Shown: piece by piece, positions 55,484 to 64,000 of the stretch
Position numbering within the stretch: position 1 is the stretch's first letter
How the letters are laid out: each line of letters starts with the position of its first letter
From: Clostridium acetobutylicum ATCC 824
GTDB taxonomy: Bacteria > Bacillota > Clostridia > Clostridiales > Clostridiaceae
Assembly (NCBI RefSeq): GCF_000008765.1
Contig: NC_003030.1
Location: 3,010,001-3,074,000, forward strand
Length of the DNA: 64,000 nt
Direction: 5' to 3'
Notes under the pieces: model-generated
Seen by the model: the letters and a program-made list of their open reading frames with translations, nothing else
What the model was told of the DNA's origin: nothing
The model's database searches: none
Translations under genes and position numbers: made by a program

Positions 55484-55549
55484 ATTATACAGGGATTTAT
55501 GTTTAATCACCATTGAATTAGGTAATGAATTTTATAGAAAAAGCATTAC
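55484..55549 (-). promoter_or_regulatory. Promoter and operator of the ABC operon, copy B of a shared element
   Basis: Minus strand -10 TATAAT (55484-55489), weak -35, half sites GTAATG (55522-55527) and CATTAC (55544-55549) 16 bases apart, perfectly inverted. Layout and spacing are identical to copy A at 52053-52118. Confidence 0.7.
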
Positions 55550-55591
55550 TTTTGTCATGGATATAAAATTAAACTTCTACAAATTCTATAT

Positions 55592-56401
55592 TTATTTAAT
55601 AAAACTTACCTTAAGCTCATTTCTATCTACAAGTCTTTTATATTTGTACTTAGGATACCCCACCATTACAGCTCCTGTTATTACCATATTTTCTTGAAGT
55701 TTAAACAAATCAATAAGAGGCTCATAATTATCAAAAGCACACATTTCAAATAATCCAGCAAAACAGCTTCCTAAACCTAGTGCTGTAGCAAAAAGCTCCA
55801 TATACGAAAATGAGAAAATTGTATTCTCTCTTCCATTTTTAAATTCCTTAGGTGCAACTCCTAAAATAAGCGTTGGCGCATCTCTTAGTATTTTATCAAT
55901 TCCTTTTTCTCTATAGTCCTTAACTTGTTTAGGAAAACTCCAGTGTGAAGGGTTATCTATTTGTGCCTCCATCCAATCTATTACAAACTCCGTTGCTTTT
56001 TTAAGTATTTTCTTATCCTTCACAACAATATATGATATATTCTGGCTATTACTGGCTGATGGGGCAAAATGCGCAATATTAACTAGCTTAACTAATTTAT
56101 CATCTTCTACAGGCACGTTTTTATAGCACCTAATTGATCTTCTTGATCTTAAAAATAACTCAGCCAGTTTTTCATCTATTACTGGAAATTCCTTTAATTC
56201 TTCTTGTTTTGAAATAGAAGTTTTTACATTATCAATAGCTCCACTAGGACATACTGCTACACATTGTCCACATTCTATACAATTTGTTCCTTTAAGTTCT
56301 TTAGGTCCATCTTCTTCCATACCTAAAACTATTGATGGACATACCGCTGCACAAATTCCACACTTCTTGCACTTTAGCCTATCTACTTTAATTAACTCCA
56401 T
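55592..56401 (-). CDS. Ferredoxin-nitroreductase fusion protein
   Basis: 269 aa from ATG 56399-56401 (AAAGGA 8 bases upstream). Residues about 1-60 are a two-[4Fe-4S] ferredoxin (CKKCGICAAVCP and CIECGQCVAVCP); the rest is an FMN nitroreductase domain with RRSIRCYKNVPV and NIAHFAPSASNSQN. Would pass ferredoxin-type electrons to an FMN-bound nitro, quinone or similar acceptor. Divergent from the HxlR gene, likely its regulator. Confidence 0.88.
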   Translation of the reverse strand: MELIKVDRLKCKKCGICAAVCPSIVLGMEEDGPKELKGTNCIECGQCVAVCPSGAIDNVKTSISKQEELKEFPVIDEKLAELFLRSRRSIRCYKNVPVEDDKLVKLVNIAHFAPSASNSQNISYIVVKDKKILKKATEFVIDWMEAQIDNPSHWSFPKQVKDYREKGIDKILRDAPTLILGVAPKEFKNGRENTIFSFSYMELFATALGLGSCFAGLFEMCAFDNYEPLIDLFKLQENMVITGAVMVGYPKYKYKRLVDRNELKVSFIK

Positions 56402-56486
56402 ATAATTCATCCTTTCTTGTATAACCAAATTACTTACGCTATAATAATAGGCATTAATGCAATATTTAACAAGTACGCACTTTAAA

Positions 56487-56513
56487 GTAGTATAGTTACC
56501 ACTTACATACTAC
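56487..56513. promoter_or_regulatory. Palindromic operator between the nitroreductase and HxlR genes
   Basis: GTAGTAT (56487-56493) and ATACTAC (56507-56513), 13 bases apart; spacing suits a dimeric winged-helix HxlR regulator. AAGT/ACTT is nested next to it (56471-56482). Confidence 0.6.
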
Positions 56514-56541
56514 AGAAAATTTTCTTTTGGAGGATAATACA

Positions 56542-56880
56542 ATGATTAAATATAATGACACAGAATATCAATGTTCCATGGAGCTTACCTTAGACATTAT
56601 AGGTGGAAAATGGAAGGTTCTAATTCTTTGGCACTTAGGTAAAGGAACCTTAAGATTTGGAGAGCTAATGAAAACTCTTCCTAAAATAACTCAAAAAATG
56701 TTAACTCAACAGCTCAGATCCTTAGAAGAAACAGGATTAATAAATAGATTTGTATATGCTTCCGTGCCACCTAAAGTAGAGTACTCTCTTACTGATACAG
56801 GAAAAAGCCTTCTTCCTATCCTAGAAAACCTTCGTCAATGGGCTCTTGATTACATAGAAAAAAATAAGGCTATACTTTAA
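56542..56880 (+). CDS. HxlR-family transcriptional regulator
   Basis: 112 aa from ATG 56542 (GGAGG 8 bases upstream). Winged helix with YQCSMELTLDIIGGKWKVLIL, FGELMKTLPKITQKMLTQQLRSLEETGLI and YSLTDTGKSLLPIL. The Cys near residue 10 sits at the place used for thiol sensing of quinones/electrophiles in YodB and relatives, which would suit control of a nitroreductase (inference). Confidence 0.9.
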   Translation: MIKYNDTEYQCSMELTLDIIGGKWKVLILWHLGKGTLRFGELMKTLPKITQKMLTQQLRSLEETGLINRFVYASVPPKVEYSLTDTGKSLLPILENLRQWALDYIEKNKAIL

Positions 56881-56952
56881 TATAATGTTTAAATATAGCC
56901 TATAAAAATTGAACATGTTCTCTTAATTTATATAAATTTCACAATTAATTAA

Positions 56953-57001
56953 AACAGTCTGTAATTGATTTTCACACTTACTTTTTCAATTACAGACTGT
57001 T
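56953..57001. terminator. Strong bidirectional terminator
   Basis: Perfect 16-bp stem AACAGTCTGTAATTGA / TCAATTACAGACTGTT, 17-base loop, with T on plus and A-run before; serves both the HxlR and the GNAT gene. Confidence 0.85.
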
Positions 57002-57020
57002 TTGCTTTCTAATTATTTGA

Positions 57021-57491
57021 TTACAACTCCTTTATGTACCAAACATCACATGCGTAGTGATCTGTTTCAATTAAAGGCTTTTCTAATTTCTTAAATCCAT
57101 TTTTAACATAGAATTTATTAGCCGCAGTCATATTAGAAAAGGTTTCAAGATAGCATTTGTCATAGTATTTTTTTGCAAAATCCAAAGCTAGACCTAGCAA
57201 ATCTTTTGCAATTCCAGTTCCCCTTGCTTCCTTGTATGAATACATCTTTTGAAGTTCACATACATTCTCAGCCCCATTTAGAGGTCCTATGCCACAGCCC
57301 GCTATTATCTTACCTTCTTCCTCAACAACCCAATACTTAGATTTTTTATCTTGATATATCTCATAAAAACGGCCCAAATCAGGATCTGTCCATGCGCAAC
57401 CCGGCTTATCAGCACCAAACTCTATTAAACAAGTCCTTATAAGTGTTTCAACCTGCTCATTATCCTTCTTCTCTATCTCTCTTATTAACAT
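57021..57491 (-). CDS. GNAT-family N-acetyltransferase
   Basis: 156 aa: GCGIGPLNG, KMYSYKEARGTGIAKDLLGLAL (the acetyl-CoA Q/RxxGxG/A loop, about 92-100) and the C-terminal KKLEKP. Substrate unknown; the last segment YACDVWY is not diagnostic. ATG after AGGAGG. Single gene. The 200-base gap 57492-57693 shows nothing notable. Confidence 0.85.
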   Translation of the reverse strand: MLIREIEKKDNEQVETLIRTCLIEFGADKPGCAWTDPDLGRFYEIYQDKKSKYWVVEEEGKIIAGCGIGPLNGAENVCELQKMYSYKEARGTGIAKDLLGLALDFAKKYYDKCYLETFSNMTAANKFYVKNGFKKLEKPLIETDHYACDVWYIKEL

Positions 57492-57693
57492 AGCATGTCC
57501 TCCTATCGTTGTATATTTCTACTACCTTTGATTTAATTTTATTTTAAACACATATAATTTGATACCCCACGATTTCCCTTCATAAATTATATATCAAAAC
57601 AATATTATTGTGTAGCTTAGTTTTCTTTACTTTCACATAATACTAAAATCTCAATAACTTATTAATACAAAACTTTCCTAAAAAAATAAATTC

Positions 57694-58521
57694 TTAATAA
57701 TCTTTTTCTCTGTAAGTTCTTGAAATCCACTCCTTACCAAGTAGATTAAATATGTCTTCCTGCTCTATTTGAAGATTATGCCCTGCCATATCAAGTACTG
57801 CAAAGGTCGCTCTAGGATAGTTATCTAGTATATTCCATGCATCCTTGTATCCAACACTAGCATCTTGCTTTCCTAGCAACATTAGTGTAGGCTTATCAAA
57901 TTTTTGTGGAAGCTTATCCACATCAAAAGAAAATCCATACCCCTCCCTCTGTAATCTCTCTAAAAAATCTTGATTTCCTAGTTTAATTCCAGACATTACC
58001 TCTTCCTTAAATCTAAGGTAAATCTTCTCATTTTGCACTACTGACATTGAACTAAACTCCTCTGCCTCCTCTTTATTGAGTTTAGACATTAATTTCTCAT
58101 CATAAGCTAAAATAACATGTTCAGGTACTGTCCTCTTATTAAAGTCCGGTATTATAGCAGGACAAATAAGAAAAAGACCATTAACCTTTTCTCTAATCTT
58201 ATAAACTACTCCTCTTGATAAATATCCTCCATAAGATTCTCCTACAAGTAAAAAATTTTCTCCCTTTGTAACCTTCATTATGAATTCCAGTATTATATCA
58301 AGCATATTATCAGAAGTTTTAATTGAATCCGAACTAGTTGACTTGCCCATGCCAGGAAGATCCACATATATTCTTTTATATCTACTCTCATCTGAAAATA
58401 GGTTTTCCATACATCCAAACATTATTGTATGATCCACAGAATAGCCGTGTAATATAATAATGGGCTCTCCTTCTCCTATAATATTATAATTTAAGACTAC
58501 ATCCTTTATATTAAGTTTCAT
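57694..58521 (-). CDS. Alpha/beta hydrolase-fold protein
   Basis: 275 aa from ATG 58519-58521 (AAGGAG and GAGGGA 6-12 bases upstream). ILHGYSVDHT (oxyanion), VGESYGGYLSRG (nucleophile Ser near residue 104), GKQDASVGYKDAW (Asp) and DMAGHNLQIE (His) make a complete triad. Substrate unknown; no signal peptide. Single gene with no close partner. Confidence 0.82.
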   Translation of the reverse strand: MKLNIKDVVLNYNIIGEGEPIIILHGYSVDHTIMFGCMENLFSDESRYKRIYVDLPGMGKSTSSDSIKTSDNMLDIILEFIMKVTKGENFLLVGESYGGYLSRGVVYKIREKVNGLFLICPAIIPDFNKRTVPEHVILAYDEKLMSKLNKEEAEEFSSMSVVQNEKIYLRFKEEVMSGIKLGNQDFLERLQREGYGFSFDVDKLPQKFDKPTLMLLGKQDASVGYKDAWNILDNYPRATFAVLDMAGHNLQIEQEDIFNLLGKEWISRTYREKDY

Positions 58522-58712
58522 ATTCCCTCTCCTTAATATCACTTTGTTATTATTCAAAGCTTATTATAGCATATAATACAAAATATTTTTTTGTATCATA
58601 TAAATTTAAAAATATTCTGTAGATATTATTAATAAAAAGTCAATTTTACTTAATTTCTGTAATATATTAAAATTAAAATCATTAAGTTATTTTTATATAA
58701 GGAGTGTATGTT

Positions 58713-59636
58713 ATGAAAGTTGCAGTAATTGGCGCTGGTGCTATGGGCGGACTTTATGGCGCTTATTTATCACGTAAAAATGATGTCTATATGATTGATA
58801 TTAATGAAAAAGTAGTTAAATCAATAAATGAAAATGGTTTAATTATATATGAGAGAGAAAATAATAAAAAAGAAAAATTCTTAGTATCTGCCTTTACAGA
58901 TTCTTCAAACTTAGGTCCTATGGATTTAGTTATTATATTTGTAAAAAACCTTTACACAACATCTGCCTTAAAGAATAATCTAAACTTATTCAGCGATTCC
59001 ACACTAGTAATTACACTTCAAAATGGTGCTGGAAACGATAGAGATTTAGAAAAGTTTATAAAAAAAGAAAATATACTTATTGGAACAACAGAACACAGCT
59101 GTTCAATTTTAGAGACAGGAGAAGTCTCTCACAACCAAGAAGGAATTACAAATATAGGCATGCTTGTTTACAATGATAATATAATAAAACGTATATCAGA
59201 TGAGTTTAAAGCTTGCTCCTTAAAGACCGAGGTTTACCAAAACATTCAGGAAATTATTTGGAGCAAATTATTTATTAATATGGCTCTAAATTCTACAACA
59301 GCAATTTTAAATTGTAAGGTTGGATATCTTGAGAAAAGTAAAGATGCAAGCGAAATTGTACAGAGCATACTATCTGAAGCTGTTGATGTTGCTATTGCTG
59401 ACGGGACTTTCTTTAATAAAAAAGAGGTAATTGATAAAGTTCAAAAATGTATTCGTGAGGATCTTCCTAACGCAATTACTTCTATGAATCAAGATGTTTC
59501 TAATAAAAGGTTAACTGAAATCGATCATATAAATGGTGCAGTGGCAAATTTAGCAAAGCTTTATAAAATACCAACTCCATATAATGATTGTATTATCCAC
59601 ATTATCCATGCACTAGAAGGCTTATATAATATATAA
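58713..59636 (+). CDS. Ketopantoate reductase family protein (PanE/ApbA)
   Basis: 307 aa from ATG 58713 (AAGGAG 9 bases upstream). Rossmann MKVAVIGAGAMGGLYGAYLSR, the NGAGN motif (TLQNGAGN, about 100-107), and catalytic Lys/Glu regions IWSKLFINMALNSTTAI and SMNQDV. Family enzymes reduce ketopantoate with NADPH, which would complete pantothenate synthesis with panBCD 17 kb away; paralogues reduce other 2-oxoacids, so I leave the symbol empty. Confidence 0.8.
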   Translation: MKVAVIGAGAMGGLYGAYLSRKNDVYMIDINEKVVKSINENGLIIYERENNKKEKFLVSAFTDSSNLGPMDLVIIFVKNLYTTSALKNNLNLFSDSTLVITLQNGAGNDRDLEKFIKKENILIGTTEHSCSILETGEVSHNQEGITNIGMLVYNDNIIKRISDEFKACSLKTEVYQNIQEIIWSKLFINMALNSTTAILNCKVGYLEKSKDASEIVQSILSEAVDVAIADGTFFNKKEVIDKVQKCIREDLPNAITSMNQDVSNKRLTEIDHINGAVANLAKLYKIPTPYNDCIIHIIHALEGLYNI

Positions 59637-59647
59637 TTCATATATAA

Positions 59648-59679
59648 AAGGTGATGCTTTATAAACATTGCATCACCTT
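59648..59679. terminator. Bidirectional terminator
   Basis: Perfect 10-bp stem AAGGTGATGC / GCATCACCTT, 12-base loop, moderate T content after it. Confidence 0.7.
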
Positions 59680-59685
59680 ATTATT

Positions 59686-60705
59686 CTAATTTCCAGATAA
59701 TTGTTTCAAGTAATCCGTATAGCTTACTATTGAAACTGATCCATCTATTCCTCTATTCTTTCCAATTGTAAATATGTTACTCTTAGCAATTCCAATATTA
59801 GAATATGCCTCTACATCTGTTTTTTCATTTCCAAAACCATAATCAAACTCTATACCTTGGCTTTTGAGCTGATTCAAATAACCTGCTTTAAAGCTCTCTG
59901 CCTCTTCACCAAGAAGTACGTCCCCTCCAGTATATGTATGAAGTAACCCCATAGGGAATCCATTTTTCCAAAGCCAAGTTTGACTTTCCTCAGATAACCA
60001 ATACGGCCTTGCTGTTAGGTATAATATTCCATATCCTTTAGAAGCATAATACTTAACTACATTATCTACATCTGGATACATTTTAGCCACATAATTTGAA
60101 TTAAAAAATTCACCTGCATATTGTTTTACATCTTCAAAATCAGTAGTTGTCAATGTACCATCCATATCAAAAACAACATATTTCTTAGTATTGTCCAATA
60201 CTTGAATATACATATTTGCAGAAGTTCCGTCTCCTTCTACATAAAGTTTAATCAAGTGCATTCCATAGCTTAGCTTCATATTATTAGGTATATTATATTT
60301 TATATGTCCATTAGTGTCTGTAACTGCTCGTCCTATTTTGTTCCATGATGGCGAACTTGAATCTAAAGAATATTCGTATATTGAAACCCACTCATTAGCT
60401 AATTTAACTCTGACATCTCCATATAAAAAATCACCTTCGATAACTTGAGGTTGATTTTTTGTATATATCTCATCGTAGCCATTATGATGAGGATGATGCT
60501 TAGTTACAATTTCTCTATTTATCCAACTATTAAATTCAGTTGGGCTTGGCTTTACAAATTCATCATCTTTAAAATCAAAATACCTTAAGGCTGAAGTATC
60601 TCTATCATTTACTGATAAAGCAAGTATCTTATTACCTCCTACAAAAATTAATGATATTAGAGTCAAAAAGGTTATCAATGTCTTAGTTTTAAAAATTTTA
60701 CTCAT
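59686..60705 (-). CDS. Secreted LNS2/lipin-type HAD phosphatase
   Basis: 339 aa. N-terminal signal peptide (about 1-30, KTKTLITFLTLISLIFVGG). Residues about 85-170 are a beta-rich Fn3/Ig-like part; then the HAD domain with DMDGT (180-184), YLTARPYW (about 235-242) and a late GFGNEKTDVEAYSNIGI, the pattern of LNS2 (lipin/Smp2) phosphatases. In eukaryotes lipins convert phosphatidate to diacylglycerol; the bacterial substrate is unknown. ATG after AAAGGAGAG. Confidence 0.85.
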   Translation of the reverse strand: MSKIFKTKTLITFLTLISLIFVGGNKILALSVNDRDTSALRYFDFKDDEFVKPSPTEFNSWINREIVTKHHPHHNGYDEIYTKNQPQVIEGDFLYGDVRVKLANEWVSIYEYSLDSSSPSWNKIGRAVTDTNGHIKYNIPNNMKLSYGMHLIKLYVEGDGTSANMYIQVLDNTKKYVVFDMDGTLTTTDFEDVKQYAGEFFNSNYVAKMYPDVDNVVKYYASKGYGILYLTARPYWLSEESQTWLWKNGFPMGLLHTYTGGDVLLGEEAESFKAGYLNQLKSQGIEFDYGFGNEKTDVEAYSNIGIAKSNIFTIGKNRGIDGSVSIVSYTDYLKQLSGN

Positions 60706-60819
60706 AACTTCTCTCCTTTTAATGGTTTTTTATCCGTATTTTATGATACTATACAAATAATATCATTAAAAGTTATATATTGAAAACATTGCGTTAATTC
60801 TGTTTTACAAAAGTATATT

Positions 60820-61467
60820 TTAAACTAATTCATTTTTAAGAGCAAATATTGCAATTTGTGTCCTATCCCTCATCTCAAGCTTTGATAAAATCTCAGTTAT
60901 ATGATTTTTAACAGTTCCCTCTGTAACATACTGTTTTTCTGCTATTTCTTTATTTGAAAGTCCAGAACCTATTGCTATTATTATTTCTATTTGCCTATCT
61001 GTAAGCTTATACTTCTCCTTTATCTCATTAGAAGAAGGTGATGTTTTCATTACTCCACTAACCATTTTAGAGGCTATTTCTGGATTTACAACAACATTTC
61101 CTTTATAAACGCTTTTGACTGCATCTATTATGATTTCATATGAAGTATCTTTTAAAATATAACCATTTGCTCCATTTTTCATAGCCTCAAATATGTATTC
61201 ATCATCCTTAAAAGTTGTAAGCACCAACACTTTTATATCTGAAAACTGATTTTTAATTATTTTAGTAGCTTTAACACCATCACATACAGGCATTCTGATA
61301 TCTGTTAATACAACATCTACCTTTTCTCTTTTACAAATTTCAGCAGCTTCAATTCCATTCTCAGCTACTCCTATAACATTTATTTCGTCATTAGCATTTA
61401 ATATTATTTTCAAACCATCACGTATTAATTTTTCATCATCTGCAATAACAACATTTATATTATCCAA
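60820..61467 (-). CDS. NarL/LuxR-family response regulator
   Basis: 215 aa. Receiver domain (about 1-120) with phospho-acceptor D56 in VLTDIRMP, K in VLTTFKDDEY; C-terminal LuxR HTH (about 150-213: LTDRQIEIIIAIGSGLSNKEIAEKQYVTEGTVKNHITEILSKL). TTG start (61465-61467) after AGGAG. Partner of the kinase gene 19 bases upstream. Candidate regulator of the ABC units with the shared operator (inference). Confidence 0.92.
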   Translation of the reverse strand: MDNINVVIADDEKLIRDGLKIILNANDEINVIGVAENGIEAAEICKREKVDVVLTDIRMPVCDGVKATKIIKNQFSDIKVLVLTTFKDDEYIFEAMKNGANGYILKDTSYEIIIDAVKSVYKGNVVVNPEIASKMVSGVMKTSPSSNEIKEKYKLTDRQIEIIIAIGSGLSNKEIAEKQYVTEGTVKNHITEILSKLEMRDRTQIAIFALKNELV

Positions 61468-61486
61468 AACCTTTACTCCTTTAGCT

Positions 61487-62695
61487 TTAATAATTTATAA
61501 TAGAATTTTTTTCTTCTGATGATTTAGGTAAATTCACAGTCACTTCAAAACCTTTATCCCTTTCACTGTAAAACTCAATATTTCCTCCAAGCTTCTTTAC
61601 TCTTTCCTCCATACCAGTCATACCAAAGCCCTTTTTTATTCCATCCGTTCCAACTCCATTATCCTTTATTCTTATGTAGAGTCTATCTTGATTAAATTGC
61701 ATAGAAACCTCAACTAACGACGCTTTTCCATGCCTTATTGCATTATTTAAGGCCTCCTGAACAACTCTATAGCTTATAAAACTTTCATCTGAAGACAGTG
61801 ACCTTTTCTCTTTTGAAAGTATAAACCTTATATCAGCAGATGTGAGCTTCTTATATTTTCTTATCATTTCCTCTATAGCAAAAACTCCTTCAAATCTATC
61901 GAAATCTGTAGGTTTAAGCTCTCTTACAGTTCTTCTTACATTTTCAATTCCACCTCTAACAAAGCCTGTCATTTCCTCTACAGTTTTTAAACTTTCCTCT
62001 TTATCACTTTTTATAAGATATAAAAGAGCTTGAAGCTGCATTAATACTGCCGATAATGTATGTCCAACAGAATCATGAATTTCCCTTGATATTCTATTTC
62101 TTTCCCTAAGAATGCTTAACTCTTCTACCGTTTCAGAATATCTTTCAAGCTTTTCATAAGCTCCCCTTAACTTTTCTTCCGATTCTCTGAGCCTATCATA
62201 AAGTCCCTGCGCCTCTATTTTTCTTTTTTGTTCTTCTCTAAAGCTGTCTCCTATAAAAACTAAAGTAAATATTAAAAGTATGCTAAAGAGAATATTTATT
62301 AAATTAGTTCCCGCCTTTAAACTAAAGGGAATTTTTACATTTTGAATAATTATTACAACTGAGCATATTATACCAGAAGCATACGCTTGAGTTTTAGAAA
62401 GCATTATAGATGAATCTAAAACAGATATAAAAAGAAATAGGAAACTAAAATTCCTTACATAACTATACATAAAACAAACTAAAACCAAATCTACTACCAT
62501 AGAAACACTAACATACTTCCTATTCCTTAAATAATAAATTCTAAACTGAGTTACAATAATATACATAAGAAAAAATACTATAAAATAATACATCTCTGTA
62601 TTTTTTAATTCACCATAAAAAACAGCACACATTCCTATGAGTAAATATACAGCATACCTAATAATGGTCAAAAAATAATAGCTTTTGTTTTTCAA
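61487..62695 (-). CDS. DesK-like sensor histidine kinase
   Basis: 402 aa. About five N-terminal membrane helices (about 10-150), a short coiled coil (about 160-200), HisKA_3 dimerisation domain with H207 in REIHDSVGH and an HATPase (IRIKDNGVGTDG, GMTGMEERV). Typical of sensors of membrane or cell-envelope state. TTG start after AGGAGTGAG. Second gene of the HAD-HK-RR operon. Confidence 0.92.
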   Translation of the reverse strand: MKNKSYYFLTIIRYAVYLLIGMCAVFYGELKNTEMYYFIVFFLMYIIVTQFRIYYLRNRKYVSVSMVVDLVLVCFMYSYVRNFSFLFLFISVLDSSIMLSKTQAYASGIICSVVIIIQNVKIPFSLKAGTNLINILFSILLIFTLVFIGDSFREEQKRKIEAQGLYDRLRESEEKLRGAYEKLERYSETVEELSILRERNRISREIHDSVGHTLSAVLMQLQALLYLIKSDKEESLKTVEEMTGFVRGGIENVRRTVRELKPTDFDRFEGVFAIEEMIRKYKKLTSADIRFILSKEKRSLSSDESFISYRVVQEALNNAIRHGKASLVEVSMQFNQDRLYIRIKDNGVGTDGIKKGFGMTGMEERVKKLGGNIEFYSERDKGFEVTVNLPKSSEEKNSIINY

Positions 62696-62707
62696 AAAAT
62701 CTCACTC

Positions 62708-63514
62708 CTACAAGTTTTCTAATGCCCAGTTTACAATGTATTCAAGTGGATTGTCATCATTTGATGGACATATATTGCTGCACATGCTTATAAGTCTATT
62801 GTTGCCATTTGACACACAAAAACCATATCCCGCCTTTTTTATTAGTTCGTAATCATTCATGTTATCACCTACAGAAATAACCTTATTAATATCAACACCC
62901 TCTAGATTGCACAAATTTTCTAGTGCTGCTCCCTTTGATAAACCCTTTGGAATTATTTCTAAATAATTTTCACCGCTTCTCACCAAATTAACCTTTCCAA
63001 AAAGCCTTTCAAAGTTTTCTTCTAAGTAATCCTCCTGATTTTTCTCTCCTACAACAAGAACTTTCGTCCACTTTTCTTTCCAAAGCTCTTCTGGAATTTC
63101 GTAGAATACACTGTAACCCCTTTTTTTAAATCTTTCAGTAAATCTGCAAGTGTTGTAAATATAGGTATTTTCATTACTGTATATTTCAATTCCAAAGGAA
63201 GTATCGTATTCCTTTACCTTTTTTATTATTTCTTTTACTCTATCATCTAATTCTATTTCAAATATAGTCTTACTTTTATTGAAATCATATATTTTAGCTC
63301 CGTTGTAAAGTATGACTGGTAAATCCACCTGAAGATTTCTTATATACCTATATGCTGATTCCATAGTTCTCCCAGTGGCTATAGTAAACCTCCCACCTAA
63401 ACTTTGAAACTTTTTTATAGCATTAAGATTCTTTTCTGAAATTCTTTTATCACTGCCAATTAAAGTATCATCCATATCAGATATTAAAATCCATCCCTCA
63501 AATCTTTTGTTCAA
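62708..63514 (-). CDS. HAD-superfamily Cof-type phosphatase
   Basis: 268 aa from TTG 63512-63514 (AAAGGG 8 bases upstream; an earlier GTG is inside the site). Motif I DMDDTLIGSD (about 12-21), motif II ATGRT, motif III K in KGAALENL and motif IV GDNMNDYELIKKAGYG. Cof-type (IIB) phosphatases act on sugar phosphates or flavin cofactors; substrate unknown. First gene of an operon with a sensor kinase and response regulator. A TATAAT lies on the minus strand at about 63551-63556. Confidence 0.87.
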   Translation of the reverse strand: MNKRFEGWILISDMDDTLIGSDKRISEKNLNAIKKFQSLGGRFTIATGRTMESAYRYIRNLQVDLPVILYNGAKIYDFNKSKTIFEIELDDRVKEIIKKVKEYDTSFGIEIYSNENTYIYNTCRFTERFKKRGYSVFYEIPEELWKEKWTKVLVVGEKNQEDYLEENFERLFGKVNLVRSGENYLEIIPKGLSKGAALENLCNLEGVDINKVISVGDNMNDYELIKKAGYGFCVSNGNNRLISMCSNICPSNDDNPLEYIVNWALENL

Positions 63515-63768
63515 ATATATCACCCTTTAAAATTTTTTAACTAATTTAATTATAACAGCTGGGAAATAAAACAAACAGTTATAATTATTAAAAAATCAAA
63601 CCTAATTATAAATACTTTTTATAATTATTTTAATAACCAATTATTAACTAAATAAGATGATATATAAAATCACTATTATTTAGGAAATCTATTATCATCC
63701 CTTTTTATAAAATTTAAATTGTAGTATCATAGATTATAAGCTTTATTAATTTATAGGAGGTCACTATT

Positions 63769-64000
63769 ATGGAAAAAATCGCAAGTTTTACTGTTAACCA
63801 CTTAACACTTCAACCAGGTGTTTATGTTTCGAGAAAAGATAAATTTGGTGATGTAGTTATTACTACTTTTGATATACGAATGACAAGTCCAAATGAGGAA
63901 CCAGTTATGAATACCGCTGAGGTTCATACTATAGAACATCTAGGGGCAACTTTTTTAAGAAATCACGGAACATATGCAGAAAAAACAGTATACTTTGGGC
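63769..64000 (+). CDS. luxS: S-ribosylhomocysteine lyase (LuxS), N-terminal part (runs off right edge)
   Basis: First 77 codons. MEKIASFTVNHLTLQPGVYV, then the zinc motif HTIEH (His53, Glu56, His57) in EVHTIEHLGATFLRNHG, diagnostic of LuxS. It splits S-ribosylhomocysteine into homocysteine and DPD, the AI-2 precursor, in the SAM recycling path. ATG after AGGAGG, spacing 8. The third zinc ligand (Cys) is beyond the window. Confidence 0.95.
   Translation, partial: MEKIASFTVNHLTLQPGVYVSRKDKFGDVVITTFDIRMTSPNEEPVMNTAEVHTIEHLGATFLRNHGTYAEKTVYFG

Noticed and set aside
56867-56901. Hairpin overlapping the stop of the HxlR gene as its terminator
   Set aside because: The stem is followed by TATAAAAATT without a T-run; the perfect 16-bp hairpin at 56953 is the better terminator.

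Overview
The window is AT-rich DNA with short intergenic gaps, many GTG/TTG starts behind strong GGAGG-type ribosome sites, and several sporulation genes (spoIIR, ypeB, yabG, a SipL-like SPOCS/LysM protein, CotS/CotSA families, a spore photoproduct lyase-like protein). Together with a ferredoxin-nitroreductase fusion, radical-SAM ThiH and a secreted starch-type GH31 glucosidase, this points to an endospore-forming anaerobic Clostridium. The gene content and order look like Clostridium acetobutylicum or a very close relative; that is recognition from memory, not a database result.

Layout. 1-2.1 kb: the end of a dCMP deaminase gene, then a metal-type (ZnuC/ZnuB-like) ABC transporter behind a promoter covered by a perfect 7-1-7 palindrome. 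2.1-9.0 kb: a long minus-strand housekeeping run tdk > yqhQ-like > prmC > prfA > membrane protein > tsaC/sua5 > ywlE-like > rpiB > upp. 9.2-19.4 kb: rpmE, rho, a large secreted GH31 enzyme with CcpA-type sites, pyrG, a DUF1934 gene and ddl. Divergent from pyrG lies a short orphan transcription unit (consensus promoter plus intrinsic terminator) that I propose as a small RNA. 19.6-31.3 kb: a region rich in sporulation genes (ypeB, a diacylglycerol glucosyltransferase-like gene, spoIIR, a LysM membrane protein, the splB-like gene, a nucleoside phosphorylase, ispE, the SipL-like gene, a second orphan RNA unit, veg, yabG, a CotS-like kinase).

31.4-37.4 kb is the most unusual part: a noncoding tandem array of five 101/103-bp units with six hairpins, then an expanded spore-coat cluster with two CotSA-like glycosyltransferases and three further CotS relatives, one of which lacks the N-lobe and the catalytic motifs. 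37.6-43.4 kb: an orphan sugar-type binding lipoprotein, panBCD with a long structured leader, an esterase and manA. 43.5-51.4 kb: a DUF2971 gene, thiSFGH-tenI and thiT, each under its own TPP riboswitch, with a folate operon (HD hydrolase, folP, folB-folK fusion) between them.

51.4-64 kb: an ABC-2 export operon and a separate membrane-protein gene that share one promoter/operator architecture; a ferredoxin-nitroreductase divergent from an HxlR regulator with a palindrome between them; a GNAT acetyltransferase, an alpha/beta hydrolase, a ketopantoate reductase, a secreted LNS2/lipin-type phosphatase, a HAD-kinase-response regulator operon, and the start of luxS at the right edge. No rRNA, tRNA, insertion sequence, prophage or CRISPR array was seen.
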